NCBI GenBank assembly: GCA_037893225.1
Contig: JAZGUH010000158.1
Span: forward strand, 248,001-312,000
Reading direction: 5' to 3'
DNA length: 64,000 nucleotides
Source: Hippasteria phrygiana
Taxonomy: Eukaryota > Echinodermata > Asteroidea > Valvatida > Goniasteridae
Below the pieces are notes generated by a model. That model worked only from the letters and a program-made list of their open reading frames with translations, was not told the DNA's origin and did not search any database. Position numbers and translations under genes: made by a program. Position 1 is the first letter of the stretch; every line of letters begins with the position of its first letter. Below, one piece after another: positions 46,298 through 55,693 of the stretch.

Positions 46298-46435
46298 GCA
46301 TTTTTAAAGTGAACGAAGAAAATTGGAAGGAGCAGAATTTCTGCAACCTCCGGATTACTGCAGCGGCACTCTACCAACTAATAAACTGCATGTAACTGAC
46401 CTTATACATGTATTAGCGGTCTCCAAATTTATATT
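46298..46435 (-). repeat. Decayed tRNA-derived SINE-like repeat
   Basis: On the plus strand it reads TTTTTAAAGTGAACGAAGAA followed by CTGCAACCTCCGGATTACTG and CACTCTACCAACTAA, then GCGGTCTCCAAAT, matching the 2254-2400 copy in order with many changes. Confidence 0.55.
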
Positions 46436-46724
46436 GAAATAAAAAATGCAGTTCTTACTGAATTGGTAAATAGCCCAACATTTTTATCACAGGATATGGA
46501 AATGGTCATTCTATAAATTAGGTGTCCAATTTTGGTGTCACTGTTACATCTGACATGTAAAGGATCTTGCAGTTCAGGTCACATTCTTTAATGCCTTCTA
46601 TCTCCAAGGGTGATTATGTAAAGCAAAGTACCTGCCAAACAAGTAAAACAAATAGTGTGAAGTCCATTTTAATGATACTTGATGGGAAATTCCACAGGTC
46701 AGGTGTAGCAAAAATGTGGACCCC

Positions 46725-47981
46725 CCCACTGGGCATTTTACCCGATATTACCCGGGTTGTAACGAGTAATAACGGGAGTTATTACCGGGTAATATCAAAC
46801 CCATGGGTAATAACGGGGAAATAGTAGACCAATATTTCCCCGTTACAACCCAATATTACCCCATTTACCCGATATTACCAGGGAGAATGTAACCGATATT
46901 TCCGGCATTGCCATGTTATTACCACCCGATATAAAACGAAAAAATCACTCAGTTATTGGAAATTTGGTGTAAGTAATCACGAATTTACAGAAATGGGAAC
47001 CAGACTAAATACACGTGATCTATTATACATGTACATTACTCTAGATATCAATTATACAAATGCTACAGTAATTTACTAAACACTACACACTAAATAATGT
47101 CGCGCTTTAGCTTTATATTCAGCCTTATCCTGCCATCATGAAGTCACGGTTTCCGATGAAAAATTTCAATATTTGAATACCAAAGAAGATGTAATGCGAT
47201 TCTTCACCTCTGTTTACAAAAAGTCTAAATTCCTATGTGGAATTGCTTAAATAATTAAATATTTTAGTCAGGAAATCGTGTTTTTGGACGAAACACTGCA
47301 ATATTAACATGACTTGTTCAAACCTTTTACCATTACCCATATTACCTCTCATTACCCTGTTGTAACTGGGTAAAATGTCGGTTTCAACAGGGTAATAACA
47401 GTAATATTTGGACTTGCAAATTTTGCTGGTAATTTTACTGTTATTACTCAAGTTCTCAATGTTATAACCAATTCAAATCTTTCACCATTACCCATATTAC
47501 CTCTCATTACCCTGTTGTAACTGGGTAAAATGTCGGTTTCAACAGGGTAATAACAGTAATATTTGGACTTGGAAATTTTGCTGGTAATTTTACTGTTATT
47601 ACTCTAGTTCCCAATGTTATAACCAATTCAAATCTTTCACCATTACCCATATTACCTCTCATTACCCTGTTGTAACTGGGTAAAATGTCGGTTTCAACAG
47701 GGTAATAACAGTAATATTTGGACTTGCAAATTGTGGTACGAGGTGCACCATTTTCCAATTGTTTTCCTCATAAGAAACAGATCCTGTCGGCCTCGAGGAT
47801 CATTTATATCTAATTCTTATCCTCAAATACCAAATATTAAGGAATTTATAACACTTTCATTATCACACAGGTAATATCATTTGGGTAATAACACAGTAAT
47901 ATTGGTAATATTTAGTCTTAGTCAAATTTTGGGGTGATATTACCGGTAATATCGGTAATCGGTAACAAATTGCCCAGTGGG
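46725..47981. mobile_element. 1.26-kb TIR element, CCCACTGGGCA ends, with internal tandem repeat
   Basis: Left end CCCACTGGGCA; right end TGCCCAGTGGG. Subterminal DNA at both ends is made of GGTAATA / TATTACC motifs in both orientations (for example TACCCGATATTACCCGGG). A 155-bp tandem array fills 47331-47745. No convincing target duplication and no transposase frame; the superfamily is undetermined. Confidence 0.7.
47331..47745. repeat. 155-bp tandem repeat, 2.7 copies
   Basis: CATTACCCATATTACCTCTC recurs at 47331, 47486 and 47641, exactly 155 bp apart. The three copies differ at only a few positions, so the amplification is recent or homogenised. The unit itself contains inverted TTACCCTGTTGTAACTGGGT and GGTAATAAC motifs. 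Confidence 0.95.
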
Positions 47982-48159
47982 CCTGACCCAAATGCTTGAT
48001 ATGATCACTGATTATTAAATGTCAGTTGAGTGCTTGAAAGTCGTATTGGTCAGAATATGTCATAAATGAAAACTTGTGCCATTGTCCTACTTTGGTCAGA
48101 TGTAAAGGATCCCACAGTCCAATGCAGTCCAACTTTCAGTTTGTGAGCTTTAAAGTTAA

Positions 48160-48454
48160 CCCTAACTCCCTAGGTGGTGTGAAAAATCGTATTGAAATTG
48201 GAGGATTCAGGACTTGTGTATGTTTATCAAGGCAGTGTATGTTTGCTTGAAGTATAAAGCAAACATCAAATTGGAAAAATTTGTTTCATCAAATGACCTA
48301 ATTCATCGAATGACCCGATTATTAAATTTATTAAATTGTACATTTTCCCCTGTAGTCTATTTGATGATGTATTGTAGATTTTTGTTATTAACCTATAACA
48401 GTCCTGAATCCTCCAATTTTAATATGATTTTCCACACACCCTAGGGAGTTGGGG
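48160..48454. mobile_element. 295-bp piggyBac-like MITE with long TIRs
   Basis: TTAA at 48156-48159 and 48455-48458. About 54 bp of each end are complementary with roughly 7 mismatches: left CCCTAACTCCCTAGG..., right ...CCTAGGGAGTTGGGG. The RNA or single strand would fold into a long hairpin. The CCC/GGG ends with TTAA fit piggyBac-type insertion. Related in its outer bases to the CCCTAAC family at 4943. Confidence 0.85.
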
Positions 48455-48458
48455 TTAA

Positions 48459-48758
48459 TGTTCTTGAGGATGAACATTTAGAGAATGAATTAAACTGATG
48501 ATATTCTAAACTGTGAGTTTACCATTGTCTTGTTCAATGGTTTGTTTGACAGTTGACGTGTTGCCTGCACCTTCGCTGATTTCAATTACTAGAGGGCATT
48601 ACATTCCATGTGATAGGGCTATCAGTACATGTACTACATTACATGTACATGTAGTGTAAGTATGGTTTAGAATGAATGTTGCAGATGTTTTCTTCCTCCA
48701 TGGTTGCAGCATCTCACCACGCTCAAATTGTGAGTAGTCCCCTGTTTTCTGTTGCCAG
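48459..48758. other. No gene recognised
   Basis: Unique sequence with an ACATGTACTACATTACATGTACATGTAGT-type palindrome cluster near 48625-48655. Confidence 0.4.
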
Positions 48759-48895
48759 GGTCCTGTTGCATCTATACTGTATATTTGTTCAGAGTGATGC
48801 TGCAAGACAGAGCCTACGACCTCTCCCTGACCCCGGTATCAATAAATGTGACACAGGAAAGAGGAGTGTATACCTGTCCTTTTTTTTCTTTGGAG
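48759..48895 (+). CDS. Candidate 137-nt exon, unrecognised
   Basis: A pyrimidine-rich acceptor (CTGTTTTCTGTTGCCAG) precedes it and a good donor (GAG|GTAGGT) follows. One frame is open throughout and includes QDRAYDLSLTPVSINV followed by TQERGVYTC, faintly like the end of an Ig-type domain (L.I.NV...D.GVYTC), but the critical D is absent. An alternative frame is open too. No partner exon was found. Could be a chance arrangement. Confidence 0.18.
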
Positions 48896-49816
48896 GTAGG
48901 TGGGGATGGTGAAATCGATAGTGCACCTTGGCTAGGTAACCAGTTGTAGGTTAACTTGAGTCGTTTAGTTTGAGCATAGAGCCTTGCTCTATGGTTTGAG
49001 ATTGTTTGGTTTTACGTGCCCTCATAAAAATTGATGACAGATTGTTGTCATTGGATAGTGTATAGGTGATTTTGTGTATACAGTGTACATGTGTGTAGGG
49101 TTGGACCAGTCTTGTGGGGTGTAACCTGGAGGGGGTGGTTCAGATAGTACAGTATTTCTGTATAAACTGGAATAATGTAAATTTGTTTTCAAGAATTGAG
49201 TCACAAAATAAATGTAGGTCACTTGCTCAAACACGAAATGCCCTGACTCATTTCTAATCTTTAAGGTAATACAGAACAATAAAAAACTACTGAATTATTA
49301 TGTAATACCTTACATAATAAGTAAGTAAGTAAATAAACTAAGTAAATAAGTCTCAAGCATCCTATGAAATCATAGTACCTGGTGTGCTGTCATTTTCAAG
49401 AAAGGTGGAATTTTTGTATCAATTTCCAGCAATGGTCGGCCGACCATCTATGCATACGAAACTTTAATCAGGTAAGCCTTTACAGTATTTGCTATTAAAA
49501 TACTAACCCCCAAATCCATTCCTTAGTTTCTGAATATTACAGCAAAAGCAAATGTTGGATACTACCTTTAAAGGCACACATTGCACTGAAATCCCCCAAA
49601 TTTAATCTCTTAGACCAAGGTCTAAGTGTAAACATTCTACCATAATGTGTAATAATAAAACAAATAAAAAAAGCAATGACATCGAAATTCAGACTGGCGC
49701 CACATACAATGCACAATGCAACCAAAAGCATCACTTGAATTCCAACAGTCCTAATTTTCCAAACCAATCTGGTATCCTCGAAGTTATAAGTTTTGAGGCT
49801 TTGCATGGTGGAATAT
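48896..49816. other. No gene recognised; small palindromes
   Basis: Includes the hairpin ATAGAGCCTTGCTCTAT at 48978-48994, also present as its complement at 26961-26977, the 11-bp perfect hairpin at 49295-49320 and a (GTAA)n stretch from 49321. Confidence 0.4.
49295..49320. repeat. Perfect 11-bp hairpin
   Basis: TTATTATGTAA and TTACATAATAA separated by TACC. No poly-U follows on either strand that would suggest a terminator. Directly followed by GTAAGTAAGT tandem units. Confidence 0.85.
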
Positions 49817-49823
49817 CGATATC

Positions 49824-50113
49824 AGTTCGGTTTGCGGTAACACCATGTGTTTATCTCAACTAACGATAGGTATGGGTTCTCCCCATGGTTCTCCCTGAAC
49901 CATATTAACCTGTGAAGTCCCCATGGTTCTCCCCTGAACCATATTTCTCACTTATCGACAGTAGAGAAAACGAGTTGCACGAAATTGGTTCTCCCTTGAA
50001 CCCTTCTTACTTAACGAAGGTTGAGATACGAGTTGTGCGATAAGGTTCTTTTCAGAACCCATACCTCTCGTTAGTTGAGATAAACACATGGTGTTTAATA
50101 CCGCAAACCGAAA
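49824..50113. mobile_element. 290-bp MITE with ~55-bp TIRs and 7-bp duplication
   Basis: Left end AGTTCGGTTTGCGGTAACAC; the right end is the complement of TTTCGGTTTGCGGTATTAAA. The TIR runs for about 55 bp through CCATGTGTTTATCTCAACTA and GGTATGGGTTCT with few differences. Direct repeats CGATATC flank it at 49817-49823 and 50114-50120. Internal GTTCTCCCCTGAACC-like motifs are repeated. No coding capacity. Confidence 0.85.
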
Positions 50114-50120
50114 CGATATC

Positions 50121-50667
50121 CCTGAAGTTATTTTCATCAATGATTTTCAGATAAACGGAGCATTTTCAAAGCATGGCCGTGTAGACTGTCATATTCTACT
50201 GTCAAACGATCTTCCCAACCATAGCAATTTTAAGAGGTATGCTTTTTGTAGCCCAATTGCGCAACTCCAAGGCAATGTGTCCATTTCTTGTTTTACACTT
50301 TCTTGTTTTACACTTTCATTTTCAGGACAATTCTGTTAACTTTGGTGTCCCGGGTTATACTGCAACATAAATCAATGTGTTTATCCTTTGCCTGGTATGA
50401 TAGTCCTACCAGCATGGTACCAGGAATAAAATTTATACCTCTTTCGAGAAATTGAAAGTTGATTGAACCTATTTTTTTTTAAAGGTTAAAGCTGTAAGTA
50501 CCATTTTCTTCAAGAGAGAAGAAAAACTCAGCAAAGACGCTTGAGGTTACATGTAATCTTGATTTTGATTTGGTTCCAAGCTTCAGGCTTGGATGCGGTT
50601 GTGTTTTATGAGTTTGCCACTGTGTTAGTGAATTGAATGTGATTCAAGACTTTCAATGGTGGAGAGA
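50121..50667. other. No gene recognised
   Basis: Unique sequence with a 15-bp direct duplication (TTCTTGTTTTACACT) near 50285-50318. Confidence 0.4.
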
Positions 50668-50829
50668 ACACCATATGAAGTAACTACCTCAAAAAGAGAA
50701 GTCCGTCTCTTCGAAGAACCAGAGGTAAAACTCAATGTTTTGGTCAGTAAGCACTGACTATCAGTGTACTGTATAAGTTGATCAAGGAACCATGCTTCTC
50801 TTTTTGAGTCAGTTACTTCAATTGGTGTA
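50668..50829. mobile_element. 162-bp MITE with ~34-bp TIRs
   Basis: ACACCATATGAAGTAACTAC at the left matches the complement of the right end (ACACCAATTGAAGTAACTGA) and continues through CTCAAAAAGAGAAG. Four mismatches at most. Target duplication not defined. Confidence 0.75.
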
Positions 50830-50884
50830 CATCCACAAGAATTCTTTGTTGTGAATTATCACAGTTTTTAGGGAGCTAATTAAC

Positions 50885-51588
50885 CCCATTTCACACGACC
50901 GTTGGAAACTCGGGTCCCGTGCCATGAAATCGCATCGATATCACAAATGCACGGATTCCTTGCCATGTGAAAGTGTATCTCTGTCACCGAATCGCATGGG
51001 TCCCGTGCGGTTCCTGACGGGGATCGAGACCTTCTCCGAAATTTTGCATCGATGCGACATCCGTGTGAAGATCACCGAGATTGGTCGTGTGAATGATACT
51101 GCGCAGTGAAATCGCCTTTACGCATGCGCAGTTTGCTGTTTTGCTTTTGTAAACAAGAATTTCTTCAGTTCTGTTTGGTCAGTTGATGCGTAATGTGATT
51201 TGTGTAGGAGAACAGTACATTCTTCGTTAGTGTTGCTGTATATTGAGAGCAAATTTCGTCAGTGGTCTTGTACATTTATCCTCTTTGTATAATTGAGGTT
51301 AAAACATGAAAACTACGTACACGTAAGATACGTCCAAAATCCGTTAAAATTAAAATATGGTGATTGTTTTTAAAAAGGGGGAAAAACTGGTACCCTATAA
51401 ATGTCATTCATAGAATATCGCAACAACAGCGATACACGTGCAAACATTGCAAAGCGAGGGATGTTCGTTACAGGATTGTGTTGTATCCTGTGAAAGCCTG
51501 CGATGAAATCACAGGCATCCTTGGGCGTCAGACACCCGGCGCCAATCATCGCAAATGTGTGTTTCCAGCGCTCATGTGAAACAGGCTT
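50885..51588 (+). mobile_element. ~704-bp TIR element, CATTTCACACGA family (full copy)
   Basis: Left end CCCATTTCACACGACCGTTG; the right end is the complement of GCCTGTTTCACATGAGCGCT, with GGAAAC next on both. Subterminal GGGTCCCGTG and GGGATCGAGACC motifs repeat. A truncated minus copy at 16826-17318 confirms it as a family. No transposase frame recognised. Confidence 0.75.
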
Positions 51589-51810
51589 TACATATACGTG
51601 CAAAATCCTTAAAGCTTAAAAAAAAAATGTTTTATGCAAATCGCCGATCACAAGCCCTAGGGCACTCGAGGTGTGGGCTGCAGAGGAATATGTGGAAGAA
51701 CCAGCCCCTCACACTGAAACAAGACAAGCTAATCTCTTCACAGTATGAATAGGGTCGGGATAAACTAGTCCACTGCAAGGCATTAATAATGCCTCTACCC
51801 AGATTAAGCG

Positions 51811-51913
51811 TAGAAGTGCTATAGCCCAGGACTGGGCTCGAACCCACAACCTGCAGAATTACCCACAGACCTTGAAGTCAATGTGCCAAACCACTAGGCC
51901 ACGGCACTTCCAG
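51811..51913 (-). repeat. tRNA-derived SINE head
   Basis: On the minus strand it carries an A-box-like GTGGCCTAGTGGTTTGGCAC and a B-box GGTTCGAGCCC about 50 nt further, flanked by GGAAGTGCC and an approximate complement (TAGCACTTC). This is the internal RNA polymerase III promoter layout of a tRNA-derived SINE. The body probably continues leftward to about 51745. Confidence 0.65.
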
Positions 51914-52620
51914 AAACAACAATATATATAGCTTTTGAGTGATGAACATATGATTGTAACTTCTTACAAGCAGTAAGATATATTTGGTTATATTTTTGTT
52001 TGTTTTTAGTTGTTTCACAACTGGGCCTTTTGGTCTCAAAATTGGGATAATTTCTTTGGTATCTGTTGAAGATTTATCTATTTAGATCTGGACCCAGGAA
52101 AACTGTTAGGGTGGTAGGGCTGGCAACCTTAAATGTGGCCAACCCCGCCACCACCTCTGTTGTACTTGTAGCTCTTTACCTAGAGTGGCTTTTAGCCTTG
52201 TATTGCGATTTCCATTAGAAAAAAATAAGAAGGGGCAAAAACCTACTTCTCGGTGTCTTTAATGTGTCATGGTGACATTAAAGTACGAAGAGAATTTCTG
52301 ATTGAACTCTTCACTTGTCGTACTTGGATGTCAAGTGTTAAAATGATATCAGATATAGTTAATAAATTGAAAAGGGCTATCACTTGCATAATCAGCGCTG
52401 TCTGCTTACTATCAGAATATCAATATTGCCAGGCGTGTAAATCAACTGTCATAAGCTGTTAGTTCAAACAGAAATGTATAGGTCCACTCTGCTATTTGGT
52501 GTGTGAGATTCATCATTGGAAATGTTCAAGAAATATCAATATGTCTGATGTGGTAAAGAGAGAGAGAGACAGACAGACTTTTGTTGGTAAAGCTTAATAC
52601 CGAGAGGATGAGTACTTTTC
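51914..52620. other. No gene recognised
   Basis: Unique sequence with a short (GA)n/(GACA)n run near 52557-52580. Confidence 0.4.
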
Positions 52621-52760
52621 CCATTTTAAGTCCAGTGTACACAGCCTGGGACATTTTCCTCTCAGTGACATTTCCTGAGTGTAGCCTCTGCCCAGTAAAA
52701 CTGACCAGGTCAATTTTCCAAGACAATAAGTCCAATGTGAACAGTGCCAGCACGTGCACG
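52621..52760. repeat. Possible remnant of the AAGTCCAATG TIR families
   Basis: Begins around TTTTAAGTCCAGTGTACACA and ends with AATAAGTCCAATGTGAACAG; both resemble the terminal motif of the elements at 16170, 17389 and 27922. The orientation of the ends does not give a clean inverted pair, so the boundaries are uncertain. Another such end (AAGCCGTGTCCGCACTAAGT) lies at 53043-53062. Confidence 0.35.
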
Positions 52761-53042
52761 TAAAGTGGCATGAGAAAGCTGTTCACACGTACACTCTGCA
52801 TGCGCAGTGCGTGGTTTCTCCAGCATGGCAATTTGATGATTTCTTCTTGCCCTGCGCTCATCTTTATTTTACTTTGTTACAGTGCATTAGTCACTGACAT
52901 TTGTGAATAACATTCCATAAAGACTGTACATTACATCAAATGAGGATAGGACGCCGAATGCTTAATGCTTCGAGCTCAGTCACTTTAACCACAGTCTCGG
53001 TAAAATTTTCCCAAGTCAAAAGTCCACTTGCAAGCATCAGTA

Positions 53043-53165
53043 AAGCCGTGTCCGCACTAAGTCTTTTTTTTTGGAAGGTTTTACCGAGACGATGGTAAAT
53101 AAAAAATGGTCAAAAATTGGACTTTTGACACGGAAAATTTTACCGAGACCGTAGGAGAAGTAACC
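53043..53165. repeat. Possible fragment of the GCCGTGTCCGCATTGGACT family
   Basis: Starts AAGCCGTGTCCGCACTAAGT and contains GGTTTTACCGAGACGATGG and its near repeat ATTTTACCGAGACCGTAGG. No matching right end was seen; a complementary CTCGGTAAAATTTTCC lies just upstream at about 52996-53012, so the real element may start there. Confidence 0.35.
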
Positions 53166-53450
53166 GAGCTGTCATTATAAGGACTCATGAGGGCGCTTTG
53201 CGTGACCTTTCTGCATTGATGCGATTGACCCAAATCACGCGTGCCTTTTCATTTTTCCGGCCGATGTGTACACCCAGACCTACGTCTTTAGCACTAATCA
53301 AACTTCCAAAATCCTCTTATGGGGACCATTGCACAAATCTTCCAAAATCCTCTAGGGGTTTTGTAAACACCAGTAACCTTAATCCTGCAAAATCATCCAT
53401 TGCTTCAACTTCCAAAGACCTTTGATCCTCCAAATTCCTTCTTTTGGCCA

Positions 53451-53517
53451 AGAGGATTTTGGAGGATTTTGGAGGATTTTGGAGGATTTTGGAGGATTTT
53501 GGAGGATTTTGGAAGGT
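53451..53517. repeat. 10-bp tandem repeat, about 6 copies
   Basis: Unit GGAGGATTTT, perfectly repeated. Upstream, at 53309-53390, several TCCAAAATCCTC segments are complementary to the unit, so the region can fold back on itself. A 10-bp period matches one helical turn. Confidence 0.95.
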
Positions 53518-54100
53518 TAGGGAAGGTTAGGGTTTTAAAAAGTGTCAGCTCACACACTTGTGAACATCATCCTGAAAGACAGATGTGTAACTTGCCATCT
53601 TTCCCTGTAAACATTTCTCGGAAGTTCACATTTCCTCAGGAGGTTTAGGGATTTAAAAGTTTTAGTTTCCGAGACGTTAACTGTCAGTTCTGGGATTTGG
53701 GGGTTGTTGAGAAGGGAATACCTCAGGAAATTAAATGGGGCACATTTATTTGTAACATAGAGGATCTGGCCTGACCAAATAGTTGCCCTTGAGTCCAATG
53801 ATTTGAATTGAGTTCAAGCTGTGTTGATGAAGACGTACAAGTACATTGAAGAATACTTTTACGTGCCATTTGCAACCGGCTCAGGAAGTATCGTATAAAC
53901 TGATCGGTGATAGTAATTAATGTTTTTGTCAGTTAGATGTCAAAGGAGGAGGCAAAGTTGATGAGGGATTATCTGATTATAGATACATCGTGTTATTTTT
54001 TCATTTTCTAGAGCTTCAGTGCAAGTAATGATTAGAATAATGCAGTGTTATTACCCCTGCTCATCAGGCCCAGCAATCATTCCTAAAACCTCAGCTCTTT

Positions 54101-54126
54101 GGGGGGGGGGGGGGGGGGGGGGGGGG
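54101..54126. repeat. Poly-G tract (26 bp)
   Basis: One of the two longest homopolymers in the window. Confidence 0.95.
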
Positions 54127-54214
54127 AGTATACAGTCCCGGATGCAGCTTGCAAGTCAAGTGCACTGGGATTATCAAACTCATAACCATCGCTGCCTTCA
54201 CAGGTACTCATTTA

Positions 54215-54325
54215 CCCCTTAGAGGAGAGAAGCAATTAGTGAACATTTGTCTTGCTCAGGGACACAAGCACCATGAGCCCACTTGGACTCGAACCTGCAA
54301 TCTGTAGTAGGCCACGGCGCTCCAC
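54215..54325 (-). repeat. SINE-like repeat (copy 1)
   Basis: Shares the GAAGCAATTA...GTCTTGCTCA.G.ACACAA core with 60148-60240 and has a tRNA-type B-box complement (GGACTCGAACC) absent from the other, more decayed copy. Confidence 0.5.
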
Positions 54326-54404
54326 TCCCAATTGAATAGTTGGTTTTAATTCACAAATAGCACGAACTGCACGCATCAGTCTTGCATGCATGCACTGACT
54401 ATAC

Positions 54405-55112
54405 CACCCCCACCTCCAATACCCCCACCTCCCATACCCCCACCTCCCATACCCCTACCTCCCATAACCCCCTACCTCCCATAACCCCCTACTTCCCATT
54501 CCCCCTACCTCCCACACCCCCACCTCCCACACCCACACCCCCACCTCCCACCTCCCACACCCCACACCCCCCACCTCCCACACCCCCACACCCCCCACCT
54601 CCCACACCTCCCACACCCCCACCTCCCACCTCCCAACCCCCACCTCCCACCTCCCACACCCCCACCTCCCACCTCCCACACCCCCACCTCCCACACCCCC
54701 ACCTCCCACACCCCCACCTCCCACACCCCCACCTCCCACACCCCCACACCCCACACCCCACACCCCACACACCTCCCACACCCCACACCTCCCACACCTC
54801 CCACACCTCACACCTCACACCTCCCACACCCCACACCTCCCACACCTCCCACATCCCACACCTCCCACACCCCACACCCCCCACACCCCCCACACTCCCC
54901 ACCTCCCACACCCCACACCCCCACACTCCCCACCTCACACCTCCCACACCCCCCACCTCCCACACCCCCACCTCCCACACCCCCACCTCCCACCTCCCAC
55001 CTCCCACACCCCCCACCTCCCACACCCGCCACCTCCCACACTCCCCACCTCCCCACACTCCCCACCTCCCCACACTCCCCACCTCCCCACACTCCCCACT
55101 TCCCACACTCCC
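54405..55112. repeat. 0.7-kb CCCCCACCTCCCACA minisatellite
   Basis: Variable tandem units of CCCCCACCTCCCACA and CCTCCCACACC over about 700 bp. The plus strand has only one G in the whole tract. The minus strand is a run of GGG/GGGG blocks separated by one to five bases, the classic requirement for G-quadruplexes. The long open frames on both strands (Pro/Thr/His-rich on plus, Gly/Val/Trp/Cys-rich on minus) follow from the repeat and are not genes. Confidence 0.97.
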
Positions 55113-55267
55113 AAAAAAGATGTTCGGTTGATCAGAATGAAGATTGAGACAGAAATACCAACAGTGCAAATTGCTCTAAGTGCCTGGGCTCTAAGTATTA
55201 CAGCGATGGGATGCTTTTTCAAATTAGGTGTGGGTGTAAGGTAAGCCGATTAAGCAGACTCTCTAGG
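55113..55267. other. No gene recognised
   Basis: Short unique stretch between the minisatellite and a MITE. Confidence 0.4.
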
Positions 55268-55443
55268 AATTGACCTATCGCAGTCGAATCGCGTCAATGC
55301 AGCTTGTGAATTATTGTCTAATCACATCAATTATAATTCCACGTGGAACGCGCAAAATCTGAGACAAACAAAAATTACCACACAAAATTCCCATAGGGTT
55401 GTCTAAAGGGCGTGGTTAACTCGTAAACGGTGATAGGTCAATT
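55268..55443. mobile_element. 176-bp MITE, CAATTGACCTATC family
   Basis: Ends AATTGACCTATCGC and TGATAGGTCAATT are complementary. The interior has AATCTGAGACAAACAAAA and AATTCCCATAGGGTT blocks shared with 36796-36984. No coding capacity. Confidence 0.7.
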
Positions 55444-55632
55444 GTCTGCCTGCTAATAAGGCAGAGCATGAGCGGTTAATAGCGGCACTATCAGATTCCA
55501 AATGCATACCCATCTTGCCTTACCGGTGGCATGTCCAAGTTAAATGACATGCAGAATTCCCAGGCTGGCATATATTTGATGGGTATGTTGGTTACCCTTC
55601 ACTCCTAATAACCCAGCACCCAGGAAACCCAT

Positions 55633-55646
55633 GGGGGGGGGGGGGG
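55633..55646. repeat. Poly-G tract (14 bp)
   Basis: Short G run just before the (TA)n tract. Confidence 0.9.
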
Positions 55647-55657
55647 CTGGTGCACTT

Positions 55658-55660
<3 letters not shown>

Positions 55661-55691
<31 letters not shown>
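55661..55691. repeat. (TA)n microsatellite
   Basis: About 15 uninterrupted TA units; able to extrude as a cruciform. Confidence 0.97.

Positions 55692-55693
<2 letters not shown>

Larger units (their letters stand above)
45961..46724. other. No gene recognised
   Basis: Unique sequence with a poly-C run at 46234-46254 and a decayed tRNA-derived repeat (46298-46435). Confidence 0.4.
53530..54400. other. No gene recognised; SINE-like 54215-54325
   Basis: Unique sequence plus a poly-G tract at 54101-54126. 54215-54325 has GAGAAGCAATTAGTGAACAT, GTCTTGCTCAGGGACACAAG and a minus-strand B-box-like motif (GGACTCGAACCTGC). It resembles 60148-60240 and is probably a SINE family. Confidence 0.4.

Noticed and set aside
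47331..47745. CRISPR-like repeat array
   Set aside because: The whole 155-bp unit is repeated without unique spacers, inside a transposon of a eukaryotic genome.
49295..49320. Hairpin as a transcription terminator
   Set aside because: No adjacent T-run on either strand, and the eukaryotic context makes a bacterial-type terminator implausible.
54382..55222. Long open frames of 94-249 codons on both strands
   Set aside because: They are direct translations of the CCCCCACCTCCCACA minisatellite and are open in several frames at once.
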